From: a virus
IMG/VR virus record: IMGVR_UViG_3300048591_000863
Location: 1 to 48,382 of that record
Reading direction: 5' to 3' (one strand)
Length of the DNA: 48,382 bases
In this document: positions 6,529-13,650 of the stretch, piece after piece
Numbering within the stretch: position 1 is the stretch's first letter
How the letters are laid out: the number at the start of each line of letters is the position of its first letter
Translations under genes and position numbers: made by a program
Notes under the pieces: generated by a model
The model's database searches: none
The model's input: the letters and a program-made list of their open reading frames with translations, nothing else
Told to the model about the DNA's origin: nothing

Positions 6529-7026
6529 ATGGCAACCACCCCAGAGATCGAGCAGGCCCTGACCACGCCCCACGCGCAGCGCATCGTCGCCAATGCGTTG
6601 CGGGAGCATAGCAAGGCGCTGAAGACCAGCGCCGCGAAGGACACCGCGCTGGGCTACGCCGACGCAGGCCGCGAGAAGGCAGGCGACGAGTCGCTGATCG
6701 CGGAGGTCATCCTCCCTGCCTTCACCGCGCAGACCGGGCTCGAGCTCGACGTCGGCGCCGAGCTGAAGGCCACCCTCGGCAACCGCCTGATCGCCAGGTT
6801 GAAGCCGCTCGCCGCCGAGATCGTTCGCCACCACACCGAGGAGACCGGCAAGGGCCACGAGGCCGTGGTGACGTGCGGCAACCAGCTGGCCGAGTGGCTC
6901 GACGAGCTGATCCACGAGGTCGCCACCCGCAGCTATCACGACGGCGTCTCCGCGCGTGAGCTGCTGCCGGAGCAGACCATCCTCCGCACCCTCCGCGCTG
7001 CCGGACTGGCGAAGGGGTCGAAGTAA
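6529..7026 (+). CDS. Helical hypothetical protein (165 aa)
   Basis: Not recognised. ATG start preceded by the recurring leader CCCAGCGAGGAAG (6508..6520). Almost entirely helical with many Ala, Glu and Arg, including EIVRHHTEETGKGHEA and a C-terminal AARGL-like helix. It heads a run of four tightly linked genes to 7944. Confidence 0.6.
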   Translation: MATTPEIEQALTTPHAQRIVANALREHSKALKTSAAKDTALGYADAGREKAGDESLIAEVILPAFTAQTGLELDVGAELKATLGNRLIARLKPLAAEIVRHHTEETGKGHEAVVTCGNQLAEWLDELIHEVATRSYHDGVSARELLPEQTILRTLRAAGLAKGSK

Positions 7027-7388
7027 TGGCGGGGGCAGGCAACGCGCGAGGGCCGCGCGAAGATCTCCGATCCCGCCTCGATGAACCGGCGCCGAAGAAT
7101 CGCATCGGCGAGGTCCAGATCGTCACCCCGGTCCCGGCGCTCACCGACCTCGAGCGCCAAGCCGAAGCCGTGCTCGAGCGGCTCGACTCGCTGCTGCCGA
7201 ATGTGCGGGGCATCGCGTCCGCCCTCGGCATCCCATTCGCCAACGACCACCCCGGCCCGACCCTCGGCAACGCCGAAGGGTTCCTGGCGCAGCTCGAGGT
7301 GCTGTCGACTCGTCAGGGCCTGCTGCTCAATCAGCTCGAGCAGGAGGTCGCCAACATCAACGCCACGCTGCGAGAGGGGAAGCGATGA
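7026..7388 (+). CDS. Coiled-coil-like hypothetical protein (120 aa)
   Basis: Not recognised. The ATG overlaps the previous TAA by one base. After a basic N-terminus it has two long helices (LTDLERQAEAVLERLDSLL; LEVLSTRQGLLLNQLEQEV) that could pair as a helical hairpin. Confidence 0.6.
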   Translation: MAGAGNARGPREDLRSRLDEPAPKNRIGEVQIVTPVPALTDLERQAEAVLERLDSLLPNVRGIASALGIPFANDHPGPTLGNAEGFLAQLEVLSTRQGLLLNQLEQEVANINATLREGKR

Positions 7389-7645
7389 GCACCAAGCCGC
7401 TGCAGTACTTCGAGATCCCGCCGAATTCCCGGGCCAGCAAGTGCAAGGGCTGTCAGGCGACCGTGTACTTCGTGCCGAACCAGCACGGGCGGATGGTGCC
7501 GGTCGACCCGGATGCTGACTCGAGCACCTACCCGCCGGCGCCACAGAAGGGGCAGGAGGGACGCGGGCTGAACCACTTCCAGAATTGCCCCCACGCCTCG
7601 GCCTTCAGCGGCAAGAAGAAGCCGGACCGGAAGGCGACGACGTGA
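7385..7645 (+). CDS. Small zinc-ribbon-like protein (86 aa)
   Basis: Contains CKGC near residue 19 and a later H-x3-C-x2-H group (HFQNCPH near residue 67), a plausible four-ligand zinc site. Between them is a strand-rich stretch VYFVPNQHGRMVPVD. The C-terminal 15 residues are Lys/Arg-rich. Similar Cys4/His small proteins are frequent in phages. ATG overlaps the previous stop by four bases. Confidence 0.6.
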   Translation: MSTKPLQYFEIPPNSRASKCKGCQATVYFVPNQHGRMVPVDPDADSSTYPPAPQKGQEGRGLNHFQNCPHASAFSGKKKPDRKATT

Positions 7646-7944
7646 GCGACGCGCCCCCGGCCAATGAAGCGACGCAGGCCGCGCAGCTCGTCGGCCGGGT
7701 GGTGCGCGCGCGGCTCGCACGACAGAAACCCGGGATCTGGTGGGGCGGTCTCGTGGTGAACTTCCGCTTCCGCTTCGGCCATTGGGATGTCCTGGTGGTG
7801 CCGCTCGTCGGCGAGGGCTCCCATTGGATGACGCTCGATTGCGTCGAGCTGACGGACGCATACGATCGCGTCCTCAGCCCGAGCGGCGTCGAGACCCTGC
7901 AACAGCGAGTGGATGAATGTGGGTTGGAAGCGGAGCCGAGCTGA
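7642..7944 (+). CDS. Hypothetical protein (100 aa)
   Basis: Not recognised. GTG start in a GTGA overlap; the longer upstream frame is a shadow of the zinc-ribbon gene. Beta-rich core with many Trp/Phe (GIWWGGLVVNFRFRFGHWDVLVV) followed by ELTDAYDRVL, which may form a small barrel. Confidence 0.6.
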   Translation: MSDAPPANEATQAAQLVGRVVRARLARQKPGIWWGGLVVNFRFRFGHWDVLVVPLVGEGSHWMTLDCVELTDAYDRVLSPSGVETLQQRVDECGLEAEPS

Positions 7945-8123
7945 AGGCGTGGCGCGAGCGGCGCGGATGGAGCATCGTCCGCGCCGCCGCGTGGTCTGGC
8001 TACGCTAGTACAACGTGGACCCAGATGGAGTCGGGTCGGCGAGCGATTCCATTACCGCTGCAGCAGAGGTTGCGCGAGGTGGAGTGGCGTCGCTCTCAAG
8101 GACTCTCGAGTACTCCCGACTGA
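7917..8123 (+). CDS. XRE/Cro-type helix-turn-helix protein (68 aa)
   Basis: Residues ~8-50 fit a Cro/CI HTH: LKAWRERRGWSIVRAAAWSG, then the recognition region YASTTWTQMESGRRAIP, which has the typical W-x-x-x-E-S-G-R-R end. At 68 residues it has only the DNA-binding domain, like a Cro-type regulator. It overlaps the preceding gene by 28 bases, and its 3' end overlaps the opposite-strand RuvC gene by 119 bases. It is the last gene of the rightward unit and the only XRE-type regulator in the genome, so it may act on the 1.6-2.0 kb control region. Confidence 0.7.
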   Translation: MWVGSGAELKAWRERRGWSIVRAAAWSGYASTTWTQMESGRRAIPLPLQQRLREVEWRRSQGLSSTPD

Positions 8124-8646
8124 GCGGAAAGAACTCCCGCAGCGTCATCACCTGCATACCGATCGCCACCGCATCGAGCTCGTCCTCCGACCACTTCCGC
8201 CCGCGCTTCGAGATCGGCTTCGCCATCCCCGCCGCCTGCAACACGGCCAACGCGCGATCCTGCTTCAGCTTCTTCTGCGTCGTCGGCGCTTCGAGCAGGT
8301 GCGTCGTCGTCGCACCCCAGAGCGCCGAGAGCATCGCGCCGCTCGCCATACTCGAGAGCAGCACCTTCGACATAACCGCCGCCGCCTTGTGCGCCGAGCG
8401 GTCGTACATCCCGCCGCGCCGTGGCAGCTCGATGACGATGCCCTTCACCTGGCTCCAGGAGTCGGCCAGCTCCCGCACCCACTTGCCGATCTGGTGGAGG
8501 CGATCGCTCATTCCGTCGTCAGGGCTGGTGTGGAACGTCGTGACCCAGCGCAGCGCCGCGACGTGGCTCTGTCCTGGTGCCTTCCAGTCCCAACCCGCCG
8601 CGGCCACGACATCGAGGCCCGGGTCGATCGAGATGAAGGTCGTCAC
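8005..8646 (-). CDS. RuvC-like Holliday-junction resolvase (213 aa)
   Basis: RNase H-fold landmarks are in order. Asp8 is in FISIDPGLD, Glu73 in GIVIELPRR, and the C-terminal acidic pair is in SEDELDAVAIG (Glu154, Asp155, Asp158), matching the catalytic acids of the RuvC/phage resolvase superfamily. The last ~45 residues are extra and poorly structured, and are encoded opposite the HTH gene. The start is GTG at 8646, overlapping the preceding stop (GTGA). Upstream in-frame codons to 8721 only read through that gene. It would resolve branched DNA made by RecT-dependent recombination before packaging. Confidence 0.78.
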   Translation of the reverse strand: MTTFISIDPGLDVVAAAGWDWKAPGQSHVAALRWVTTFHTSPDDGMSDRLHQIGKWVRELADSWSQVKGIVIELPRRGGMYDRSAHKAAAVMSKVLLSSMASGAMLSALWGATTTHLLEAPTTQKKLKQDRALAVLQAAGMAKPISKRGRKWSEDELDAVAIGMQVMTLREFFPLSREYSRVLESDATPPRATSAAAVMESLADPTPSGSTLY

Positions 8647-8882
8647 TCGGCATCCTCGCCCAGATACTCCCGGCACCACGCTTCGCCCTTCTCGGTGAGC
8701 GCGACGTCCGAGATGACCCACGGCACCCCTTCACTTCGCGGCGCCGCCTCGCGCAGCATCCCCTGCTTGATCAATCGCCCGACGACATAGCGCGCCTGCC
8801 CCACCGCGTCGAGAGCGCCCTTCTGCCGGATCTTCAGCAGCGCCTCAATCTGTGGTCTGGTCAGTCCCTTGGTCCTGGGCAT
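8643..8882 (-). CDS. Small winged-helix-like protein (79 aa)
   Basis: Layout resembles a winged helix: TRPQIEALLKIRQKGALDA, RYVVGRLIKQGMLRE as a possible recognition helix, then a wing (GVPWVISDVALTEKGEAW) whose LTEKGE ending is typical of MarR/PadR-like HTHs. DNA binding is therefore likely but the target is unknown. ATG 8882 and GTG 8885 are both possible, preceded by GGAGG. It ends in a GTGA overlap with the resolvase. Confidence 0.6.
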   Translation of the reverse strand: MPRTKGLTRPQIEALLKIRQKGALDAVGQARYVVGRLIKQGMLREAAPRSEGVPWVISDVALTEKGEAWCREYLGEDAE

Positions 8883-9127
8883 CACTCGGCGTCCTCCTCG
8901 GCTTCTTCCATCTCGGTCATATGCGACATCGCCGCCGCCGCAGCGAGCAGCAGCGTGTCGGCCGCGCCGGCAACCGGCGTCCCGCGTTTCGTCTCCGTCG
9001 TGATCTGGTAGTCGCTCGTGATCGGGAAGCGCCCCTCGTGGTCGGGTCCGGTGATCTCGAGAAACCCATCGCCTCGCTCGAGCAAGGCGCTGATTGTTGC
9101 AATGAAGCGGTCGGCCTCGTCACTCAT
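8882..9127 (-). CDS. Acidic hypothetical protein (81 aa)
   Basis: Not recognised. ATG 9127 is chosen because GGAG lies six bases upstream; a second ATG at 9133 would add two residues. Starts with a helix (ADRFIATISALLERGDG), then strands and an Ala-rich helix. The C-terminus is very acidic (MTEMEEAEEDAE). Confidence 0.55.
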   Translation of the reverse strand: MSDEADRFIATISALLERGDGFLEITGPDHEGRFPITSDYQITTETKRGTPVAGAADTLLLAAAAAMSHMTEMEEAEEDAE

Positions 9128-9383
9128 CGTCATCTCCGTCGATTCGGTACTTGTAGGTGCGCGTCGGTGGCTGCAGCTCGAGTACTTCCTGCTTCACCTT
9201 GCCGTGCGGGCCGTGCGCGACGTGCTCGATGCGGTAGCCAGGTGGATCCGCCATCAGGCGGTAGACCGGCTGAGCCCCGCAGTCCGGGCAGGGATCGCCG
9301 GCCGGCTCGCCGTCGACGGGCGGGGGAACGGTGCCGCGCCGTGCGGCATCGAACGCCTTCGCAACAATGTGGGGCGTGTTCAT
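9120..9383 (-). CDS. Hypothetical protein with one CPDC motif (87 aa)
   Basis: Not recognised. ATG overlaps the previous stop (ATGA). A single CPDCGAQPVY knuckle is present near residue 32, with several His further on, so a half-zinc-ribbon or paired-subunit site is possible. C-terminus TYKYRIDGDDDE is strand then acidic. Confidence 0.55.
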   Translation of the reverse strand: MNTPHIVAKAFDAARRGTVPPPVDGEPAGDPCPDCGAQPVYRLMADPPGYRIEHVAHGPHGKVKQEVLELQPPTRTYKYRIDGDDDE

Positions 9384-10009
9384 CGTTCCCCCAGATCGAG
9401 GAGAATGGTTTCACGCGCCCGATTGACTGCTGCCATGCGCTCCTCGGTTCCGCCGGCGTCGGGGTGGGCCATCTTCGCGGCCTCGCGGTAATAGCGGTCC
9501 AAGGTCGAGCGATCGCGGTGCTCCGGCTTGATCTCCGAGCCAGCCACGCCGGCGGCTTCTCGCGCCAGAATGTCCCACGAGGCCTCGACTCGAGTCGTCA
9601 TCGACGTCGACGCCGGGATCGCCGTCCAGCCGCGATACTGCTCGCCGGTGGCGGAGCAGCCATAGCGATCGACCCGGCGCAGCGCCTCGAGCGAGAGCGC
9701 GATCGCGCGGATGTTGGCGCGCCAGTCGGTGAAGGTGTCGCACGGCATCATCAGCGGGCCGTGCTTCGTGCTGGCGTAGAGGCAGACCCTCGGCCCCTGT
9801 GGTTTCGCATTGGCCCGCAGGGTGCCGTCCAGGCGGAGGTCGCTCGTCGAGACGTCGATCTCGATCACGACGTCGCGCGCCTCGAGCCGCTCGAGCTCTT
9901 CGAGCAGCAGGTCCTCGCTGGCGCCATACGTCGCGCGGAACGGGGAGGAGATGCGCGGCCCGGCGCGCTTCCCGGGCCAGTTGCTGATCGGTCGCGTCGT
10001 GTGCTTCAC
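9380..10009 (-). CDS. J-domain (DnaJ-like) phage protein (209 aa)
   Basis: The last ~40 residues look like a minimal J domain: YYREAAKMAHPDAGGTEERM with the invariant HPD loop near 182-184, then a helix (AAVNRARETIL). The first ~140 residues have a conserved phage/mobile-element character (DVVIEIDV strand, DWRANIRAIALSLEALRRVDRYG helix, GEQYRGW). I recall this N-domain plus C-terminal J-domain architecture from other phages, mostly of actinobacteria. J domains recruit and stimulate host DnaK; the N-domain presumably selects the client. GTG start in GTGA overlap; upstream in-frame sequence to 10201 is a shadow. Confidence 0.75.
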   Translation of the reverse strand: MKHTTRPISNWPGKRAGPRISSPFRATYGASEDLLLEELERLEARDVVIEIDVSTSDLRLDGTLRANAKPQGPRVCLYASTKHGPLMMPCDTFTDWRANIRAIALSLEALRRVDRYGCSATGEQYRGWTAIPASTSMTTRVEASWDILAREAAGVAGSEIKPEHRDRSTLDRYYREAAKMAHPDAGGTEERMAAVNRARETILLDLGER

Positions 10010-10449
10010 GGCTCCTCCGGCATCAGGTACTTCTTCGCCATCGGGTGAATCCTGTTTTCGCGGAAGCCCCTCGTGCGATCGCCGAACTTCTCGACCTGCT
10101 CCCGGTCCCGAAGAATGGTCTGGATGTCGTCGTAAGGGCGAGTGCTCCGGGGATCGGTGCCCATAATCCACGGATCCTTCAGGGCCCCGTCGAGCGCCCA
10201 TAGGAGGTCGCTCACGTTGTCGTCACACTCCTGCAGCCTGGACATCAGGCGCCGCTCCCGCTTCTCGTCGAGGAGCGCGCGCGGGTGGTCGAACTTCGCT
10301 GCCCAATAGGCGAACACGAGGCCGGCCAGCGCGCGGCGGATCTTCTCTCGCTGCTTCCGCTCGACTGCGGCCGTCCGCGCATCGGCAAGGTCCGCCGACA
10401 GCGACTCGACGATGCCCGCCATCGTGCGCTTCGCTGGGAGGTTGCTCAC
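10006..10449 (-). CDS. Hypothetical protein (147 aa)
   Basis: Not recognised. The GTG start in the GTGA overlap gives 147 residues; the much longer open frame upstream is a shadow of the neighbour. Helical, basic in the N-terminal third (ERKQREKIRRALAGLVFAYWAAKFDHPRA is helical), then LMSRLQECDDNVSDLLWALDG, and a C-terminal region with several Arg/Lys. Co-transcribed with the J-domain protein, for which it might be a partner or client adaptor (inference). Confidence 0.55.
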   Translation of the reverse strand: MSNLPAKRTMAGIVESLSADLADARTAAVERKQREKIRRALAGLVFAYWAAKFDHPRALLDEKRERRLMSRLQECDDNVSDLLWALDGALKDPWIMGTDPRSTRPYDDIQTILRDREQVEKFGDRTRGFRENRIHPMAKKYLMPEEP

Positions 10450-10928
10450 TTCAGGACGACCAACTTTGGCGGGACGCCGTCCGTCTTCTCGATCGCCAGG
10501 TTGGGGATCTGCCTCGGCGCGGCGTCGATCGCCAGCTCCTCCTGCAGCGCCACGAGCAGCTGCCCGACGTCGTGGAAGAACCGCAGCCCGTTGATCGGCT
10601 CGTTCTGGTCGAGGATGTAGAGCGAGGCGAAGGCGGTGTTGAAGCACGTCACGCACGGGATGGGCGCCCCGATCCGGTGGGCGCCGCATTGGTGCTTGGC
10701 GATCTCGATGATCGCTCGAGCCACGTTGCGCCACTTCGGCGGCTGCAGGGGCATCATCGCCGGCGGGATCGGAATCATCACCGCCTTGCCCGGGTTCTCG
10801 GCCAGCGCCTTCAGGGCGTGGCCCATCACGTCGTCGGGGATCCAGTCCTGCATCACGATGGGGTGAGCCGGGGCCGGGGTCGCTGGCTTTTCCTGCTCGA
10901 GCCAGAGCTTCTTGAACCAGTTGATCAT
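10446..10928 (-). CDS. Hypothetical protein with CxnHx7CxxC cluster (160 aa)
   Basis: Not recognised. The N-terminus MINWFKKLWLEQEKP is amphipathic and could touch the membrane. A cluster CGAHRIGAPIPCVTCFN near residue 80 could bind metal. The ATG has the recurring leader CCCAGCGAGGAAG directly upstream (10944..10932). Confidence 0.6.
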   Translation of the reverse strand: MINWFKKLWLEQEKPATPAPAHPIVMQDWIPDDVMGHALKALAENPGKAVMIPIPPAMMPLQPPKWRNVARAIIEIAKHQCGAHRIGAPIPCVTCFNTAFASLYILDQNEPINGLRFFHDVGQLLVALQEELAIDAAPRQIPNLAIEKTDGVPPKLVVLK

Positions 10929-11106
10929 CGCCTTCCTCGCTGGGGTGAAATTGTTGCTGGGTGGAGAGTCCCACCAGAGCCCCCCCTACCCCCCCAACGG
11001 CGAGCGCGCGCGCTGGGTGGCCTCGAGAGGCCCAGGGTAGGGGATGGCTGATGGGTGTCGCCGCCGTTGATCGTGCTGTACCGGAGCCGCCGCACCGTCG
11101 CCGCCC

Positions 11107-11124
11107 CCTCCGCATATGCGGAGG
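11107..11124. repeat. 18-base perfect palindrome
   Basis: CCTCCGCATATGCGGAGG reads the same on both strands, so it gives a seven-pair stem with a four-base ATAT loop or an 18-base dyad site. It abuts the 3' side of the tRNA-like fold on the minus strand. No U-run follows, so a protein-binding or mRNA-processing site is as likely as a terminator. Confidence 0.6.
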
Positions 11125-11180
11125 CCCCTCGCCGGACTCGAACCGGATCCGCAGCGCCACCCGCTCGCTGCTCGAGGGGA
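11124..11180 (-). other. tRNA-like fold lacking an anticodon arm (57 bases)
   Basis: Minus strand: TCCCCTC pairs with GAGGGGC (six of seven pairs). A D-arm-like hairpin follows, GCAGC/GCTGC with an 11-base loop containing GCGGGTGG. Three bases later comes a T arm CCGG/CCGG with the loop TTCGAGT. There is no anticodon stem or variable loop. It may be a decayed tRNA, a tRNA-mimic, or an attachment site derived from a tRNA 3' end. Confidence 0.35.
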
Positions 11181-11186
11181 GTGTCG

Positions 11187-11429
11187 CTACTTCGCCTTCA
11201 GGAGCCGTGTCAGCTTGAGCGCATCGGGCTCGACGTCGCTCTCGAACCGGAAGATCTCGATCTTCTTCTCGCGCCACTTGCTGACCGGGACGTTCCCGTA
11301 CTTCGCGTTGTTCTCCTCGTCTCTGCCGACCTCCTTGTACTCGTCTTCGGCCCAGACTCCGGAGAAGTTGCGCGTGACCGTGATCGTGAACTTCGGTGCT
11401 GGTGGTGGGGTGTTCGGAGTCGAATCCAT
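11187..11429 (-). CDS. Small hypothetical protein (80 aa)
   Basis: Not recognised. ATG 11429 has GAGG six bases upstream; upstream frame to 11501 is Arg-rich and unlikely. A Pro-rich N-terminus leads into a strand (KFTITVTRNFSGVWAEDEY) and a basic helix (KWREKKIEIFRFESD). Lies alone between two non-coding gaps downstream of recT, possibly controlled by the promoter at 11562..11590. Confidence 0.5.
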   Translation of the reverse strand: MDSTPNTPPPAPKFTITVTRNFSGVWAEDEYKEVGRDEENNAKYGNVPVSKWREKKIEIFRFESDVEPDALKLTRLLKAK

Positions 11430-11503
11430 TGCCGCCTCTACGATGGGAAGTGAAGAAGCGCCGCTTCGACGTCGGCGATGGAGACTCCCCGTCAGGGGCA
11501 TCG

Positions 11504-11517
11504 CGTTAGGTCTAACG
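11504..11517. promoter_or_regulatory. Inverted repeat CGTTAG-GT-CTAACG, possible operator
   Basis: Two six-base arms flank a two-base centre between the candidate promoter (11562..11590) and the small gene it would serve, so on the minus strand it lies within the leader. It could be an operator or a short mRNA stem. Confidence 0.35.
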
Positions 11518-11561
11518 GCGCTTCGGTGTCGGTATGGCTCCGGTCTCTCGGTGCCGGGTAG

Positions 11562-11590
11562 ATCCTACGGTGTAGCTCTCAGGAGCGCAA
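11562..11590 (-). promoter_or_regulatory. Candidate leftward promoter (TTGCGC-17-TAGGAT)
   Basis: On the minus strand TTGCGC (11590..11585) and TAGGAT (11567..11562) are separated by exactly 17 bases, each with four of six consensus matches. It lies just past the recT stop, ahead of the small gene at 11187..11429. Moderate to weak. Confidence 0.35.
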
Positions 11591-11594
11591 CCCC

Positions 11595-12524
11595 CTACTC
11601 CTCGCCCGCCAGCCGCCGGTCGAGCTCGAGGTCCAACTCCTCCTCGGTCAGCTCGGCACCCAACTCCTCCGCCCGCTGGCGGATAGCCTCGGCGCCCTCG
11701 ATCTCGGTCGGGCCGTCGCTGAAGGGCCCTGCCGGCGGCTCCGGGACGATCTCGGCCTCGACGACGTCCTCGACCTGGGCGCCGGCGATCGCCATCTTCG
11801 CCCCGCCGCGCTCGGCCGCGGCCTGCAGGCGAGCCCGGAAGTCGGCCGCGCGATCGGTGGTGGCCTGCCCTGCCTCCCGTCCTGCCGCTGCGGCCAGCTC
11901 CTCCGGGGTCGGCTCCTGATCCGGAAGGTCGATGCCGGCGATGTTGTACATCCGCTTCAGGCAGGAGACGATGCACCGCGTCTCGAGCATATCGTCCGGG
12001 TGCGCCTTCCACGTCGGCTTGTTGTGCAGCGAGGCGAAGTCGGCCCAGCCGCGCAGAATCAGGACCGGTGGGCGCCCCTCGTGGTAGCCCACGCAATACG
12101 CACCCTTCCGCGCGCCGCGATCGAACCCTTCGACCTGGTGGAGCACCTTCACCTCGTCGCCCTCACGCTTCACGGCGAACTTGTCATTGGCGTAGACGAC
12201 GCCGCTGATGATGCCTTTGTACCCAGGCTCACGGCTCGCGACCTTGATGTAGCTGTCGCGGCCGGTGACGACGCGCAGCTTGCCCTGCATATCAGCGAGC
12301 CAGATCTCGCCCATCATCGGGTCGAGGTCGTAACGCGCGGCCGTGGCGAAGAAGATCGCCAGCTCCGCGATGCCGGCGCCTCGAGGCGCGACCGCCTTCT
12401 GGATCGCCGCGATCCTCGAGTCCTTCCAGATCTCCGGCGGCAGGTTCGCCGCCTCGCGGATGATCACGGCGGTCGTGCGCTTGCCGCCCTCGCCCTGCTC
12501 GATGTCCATCCCGTCACTCGCCAT
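11595..12524 (-). CDS. recT: RecT-family single-strand annealing protein (309 aa)
   Basis: The central region (about 40-200) carries the RecT/Redbeta family pattern: ELAIFFATAARYDLDPMMGEIW, then GKLRVVTGRDSYIKVASR, YKGIISGVVYANDKF and DDMLETRCIVSCLKRMYN. RecT anneals complementary single strands and promotes strand invasion during phage replication. The C-terminus (~70 residues) is acidic and disordered, a common feature. The ATG overlaps the exonuclease stop (TGATG), so the pair is translationally coupled. This is the usual exonuclease plus annealase module. Confidence 0.92.
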   Translation of the reverse strand: MASDGMDIEQGEGGKRTTAVIIREAANLPPEIWKDSRIAAIQKAVAPRGAGIAELAIFFATAARYDLDPMMGEIWLADMQGKLRVVTGRDSYIKVASREPGYKGIISGVVYANDKFAVKREGDEVKVLHQVEGFDRGARKGAYCVGYHEGRPPVLILRGWADFASLHNKPTWKAHPDDMLETRCIVSCLKRMYNIAGIDLPDQEPTPEELAAAAGREAGQATTDRAADFRARLQAAAERGGAKMAIAGAQVEDVVEAEIVPEPPAGPFSDGPTEIEGAEAIRQRAEELGAELTEEELDLELDRRLAGEE

Positions 12525-13552
12525 CAGGACTTGCCTCCAAGTGGAAAGACGCGCAGGGAGCGGCTTCCCGCGCCCAGCTTGTAGAACTTCTCGAGATCGA
12601 GGGCGCCGGCCGTCGTGACCTCAACGATCTCCTTGTCGCTCAGCCCCACGTCGCGCAGCGCCTTCGCTACCTTGGCGCGATCGAGCGGCTTCGAGGCCTC
12701 GAGCTCCTTCGGCTGGAACGTCCGCTTGCCGGCGCTCTGGGTGTAGTACACGCGGAAACCCGCGCCCTCGGCAATGCTCCCACCGCTCAGCGTAAAGAAG
12801 GACTGGATCTCCGCCTTGGCTTCATCGACCAGCGAGGCTGCCATCTGCTCGAGCTGCTTCGCTTCGTCCCACCGGGCCATCGCGGTGCGCCACGCCTCGG
12901 TGGCGATGGTGACGACCTTCCCCGGCTCCTCCGGCAGATTGACCGAGTCGGCCAGCTTCTCGAGCGGCGGCTCGACCTCCTTCACGACGAACTCCTGCCA
13001 CCAGAAGATCGCGAACTCGCGAATCGTCTTGATCGCGGCGTCGTCGCGCTGGACATCGAACTGCAGCATATCCCAGCGCTCCGCGTTGAGCGCCGCGAAC
13101 GCGGCCACCTGGTCGCCGGTGACGCCGAGGTAGTGCTGAATCTGGGTGTAGTAGTACTCCGGCACCCCCTTCCGCTTCATCTCGCCGAAACGGTTGAGCC
13201 CCGGCGCCTTCGCCTCGAGGATCCCGCGCGCTTCGGTGGTCGGGTCGAAGAAGGAGCCGTCGATGTTTGCCATCAGCTCCGGGTGGGCCTGGTCGCGCAG
13301 CGCGACGCCGACCTCCGTCACGATCCGGCCGGTGATCTGGCCGTACATCTGGCGGATGACGGGCTCGAGGAACCGGCCGCGGGCCATCGGGCCGAGCGGG
13401 GAATCGTTCTCAGCCTGGGGGAGTACTTTCGAGCGGAAGACGTCGACCGGGGTCCGGAACGGATCGAGTCCCATAATCGCCGCGATGTCGCTGCCGCCGA
13501 GGCCGGACCGGCGACCCTCGAGGAAGTCCGTCCGCTGGGATTGCGTCTGCAT
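12524..13552 (-). CDS. YqaJ/lambda Exo-family recombination exonuclease (342 aa)
   Basis: PD-(D/E)XK fold landmarks: GLGGSDIAAIMG near 17-28, Glu63 in GRFLEP, Asp98 in NIDGSF, E-A-K at 113-115, then YTQIQHYLGVTG at 135-146 with the Q-x-Q-H motif. These match the YqaJ viral recombinase family. It would resect 5' ends to give 3' single strands for RecT. The C-terminal third is helical with a coiled region. ATG preceded by ACGAGGA eight bases upstream; upstream leader contains a copy of the recurring CCCAGCGAGGAAG motif and a strong hairpin. Confidence 0.9.
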   Translation of the reverse strand: MQTQSQRTDFLEGRRSGLGGSDIAAIMGLDPFRTPVDVFRSKVLPQAENDSPLGPMARGRFLEPVIRQMYGQITGRIVTEVGVALRDQAHPELMANIDGSFFDPTTEARGILEAKAPGLNRFGEMKRKGVPEYYYTQIQHYLGVTGDQVAAFAALNAERWDMLQFDVQRDDAAIKTIREFAIFWWQEFVVKEVEPPLEKLADSVNLPEEPGKVVTIATEAWRTAMARWDEAKQLEQMAASLVDEAKAEIQSFFTLSGGSIAEGAGFRVYYTQSAGKRTFQPKELEASKPLDRAKVAKALRDVGLSDKEIVEVTTAGALDLEKFYKLGAGSRSLRVFPLGGKS

Positions 13553-13613
13553 TGGTGTCCTCGTATGATTGGAGCGCGAGAAGGAGCCGCCGCCCTTCCT
13601 CGCTGGGAGTGAG

Positions 13614-13643
13614 CTACCCCGTCAGCGCCCGCTGGCGGGGTAG
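13614..13643 (-). terminator. Strong 13-pair hairpin before the recombination genes
   Basis: CTACCCCGTCAGC pairs with GCTGGCGGGGTAG around a GCCC loop: 13 pairs, one of them G-T. It lies just after the stop of the gene at 13651..13881. On the minus strand no U-run follows; on the plus strand TCTCGTTT follows. It could be an intrinsic terminator with a poor U-tract, an attenuator separating lysis from recombination genes, or an mRNA-stabilising element. Confidence 0.5.
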
Positions 13644-13650
13644 TCTCGTT

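Larger units (their letters stand above)
10929..11186. other. 258-base non-coding gap with tRNA-like fold, palindrome and G-runs
   Basis: No convincing frame on either strand. On the minus strand it holds, in order, a tRNA-like fold (11180..11124), an 18-base perfect palindrome at 11107..11124, a G-run pair GGGGGGG-TA-GGGGGG around 10980-11000 that could form a quadruplex, and the recurring leader motif at its left end. No clear -35/-10 pair was found. It separates the gene at 11187 from the accessory genes downstream. Confidence 0.5.

Noticed and set aside
11124-11180. Intact tRNA gene on the minus strand
   Set aside because: Has D- and T-like arms but no anticodon arm; total 57 bases.
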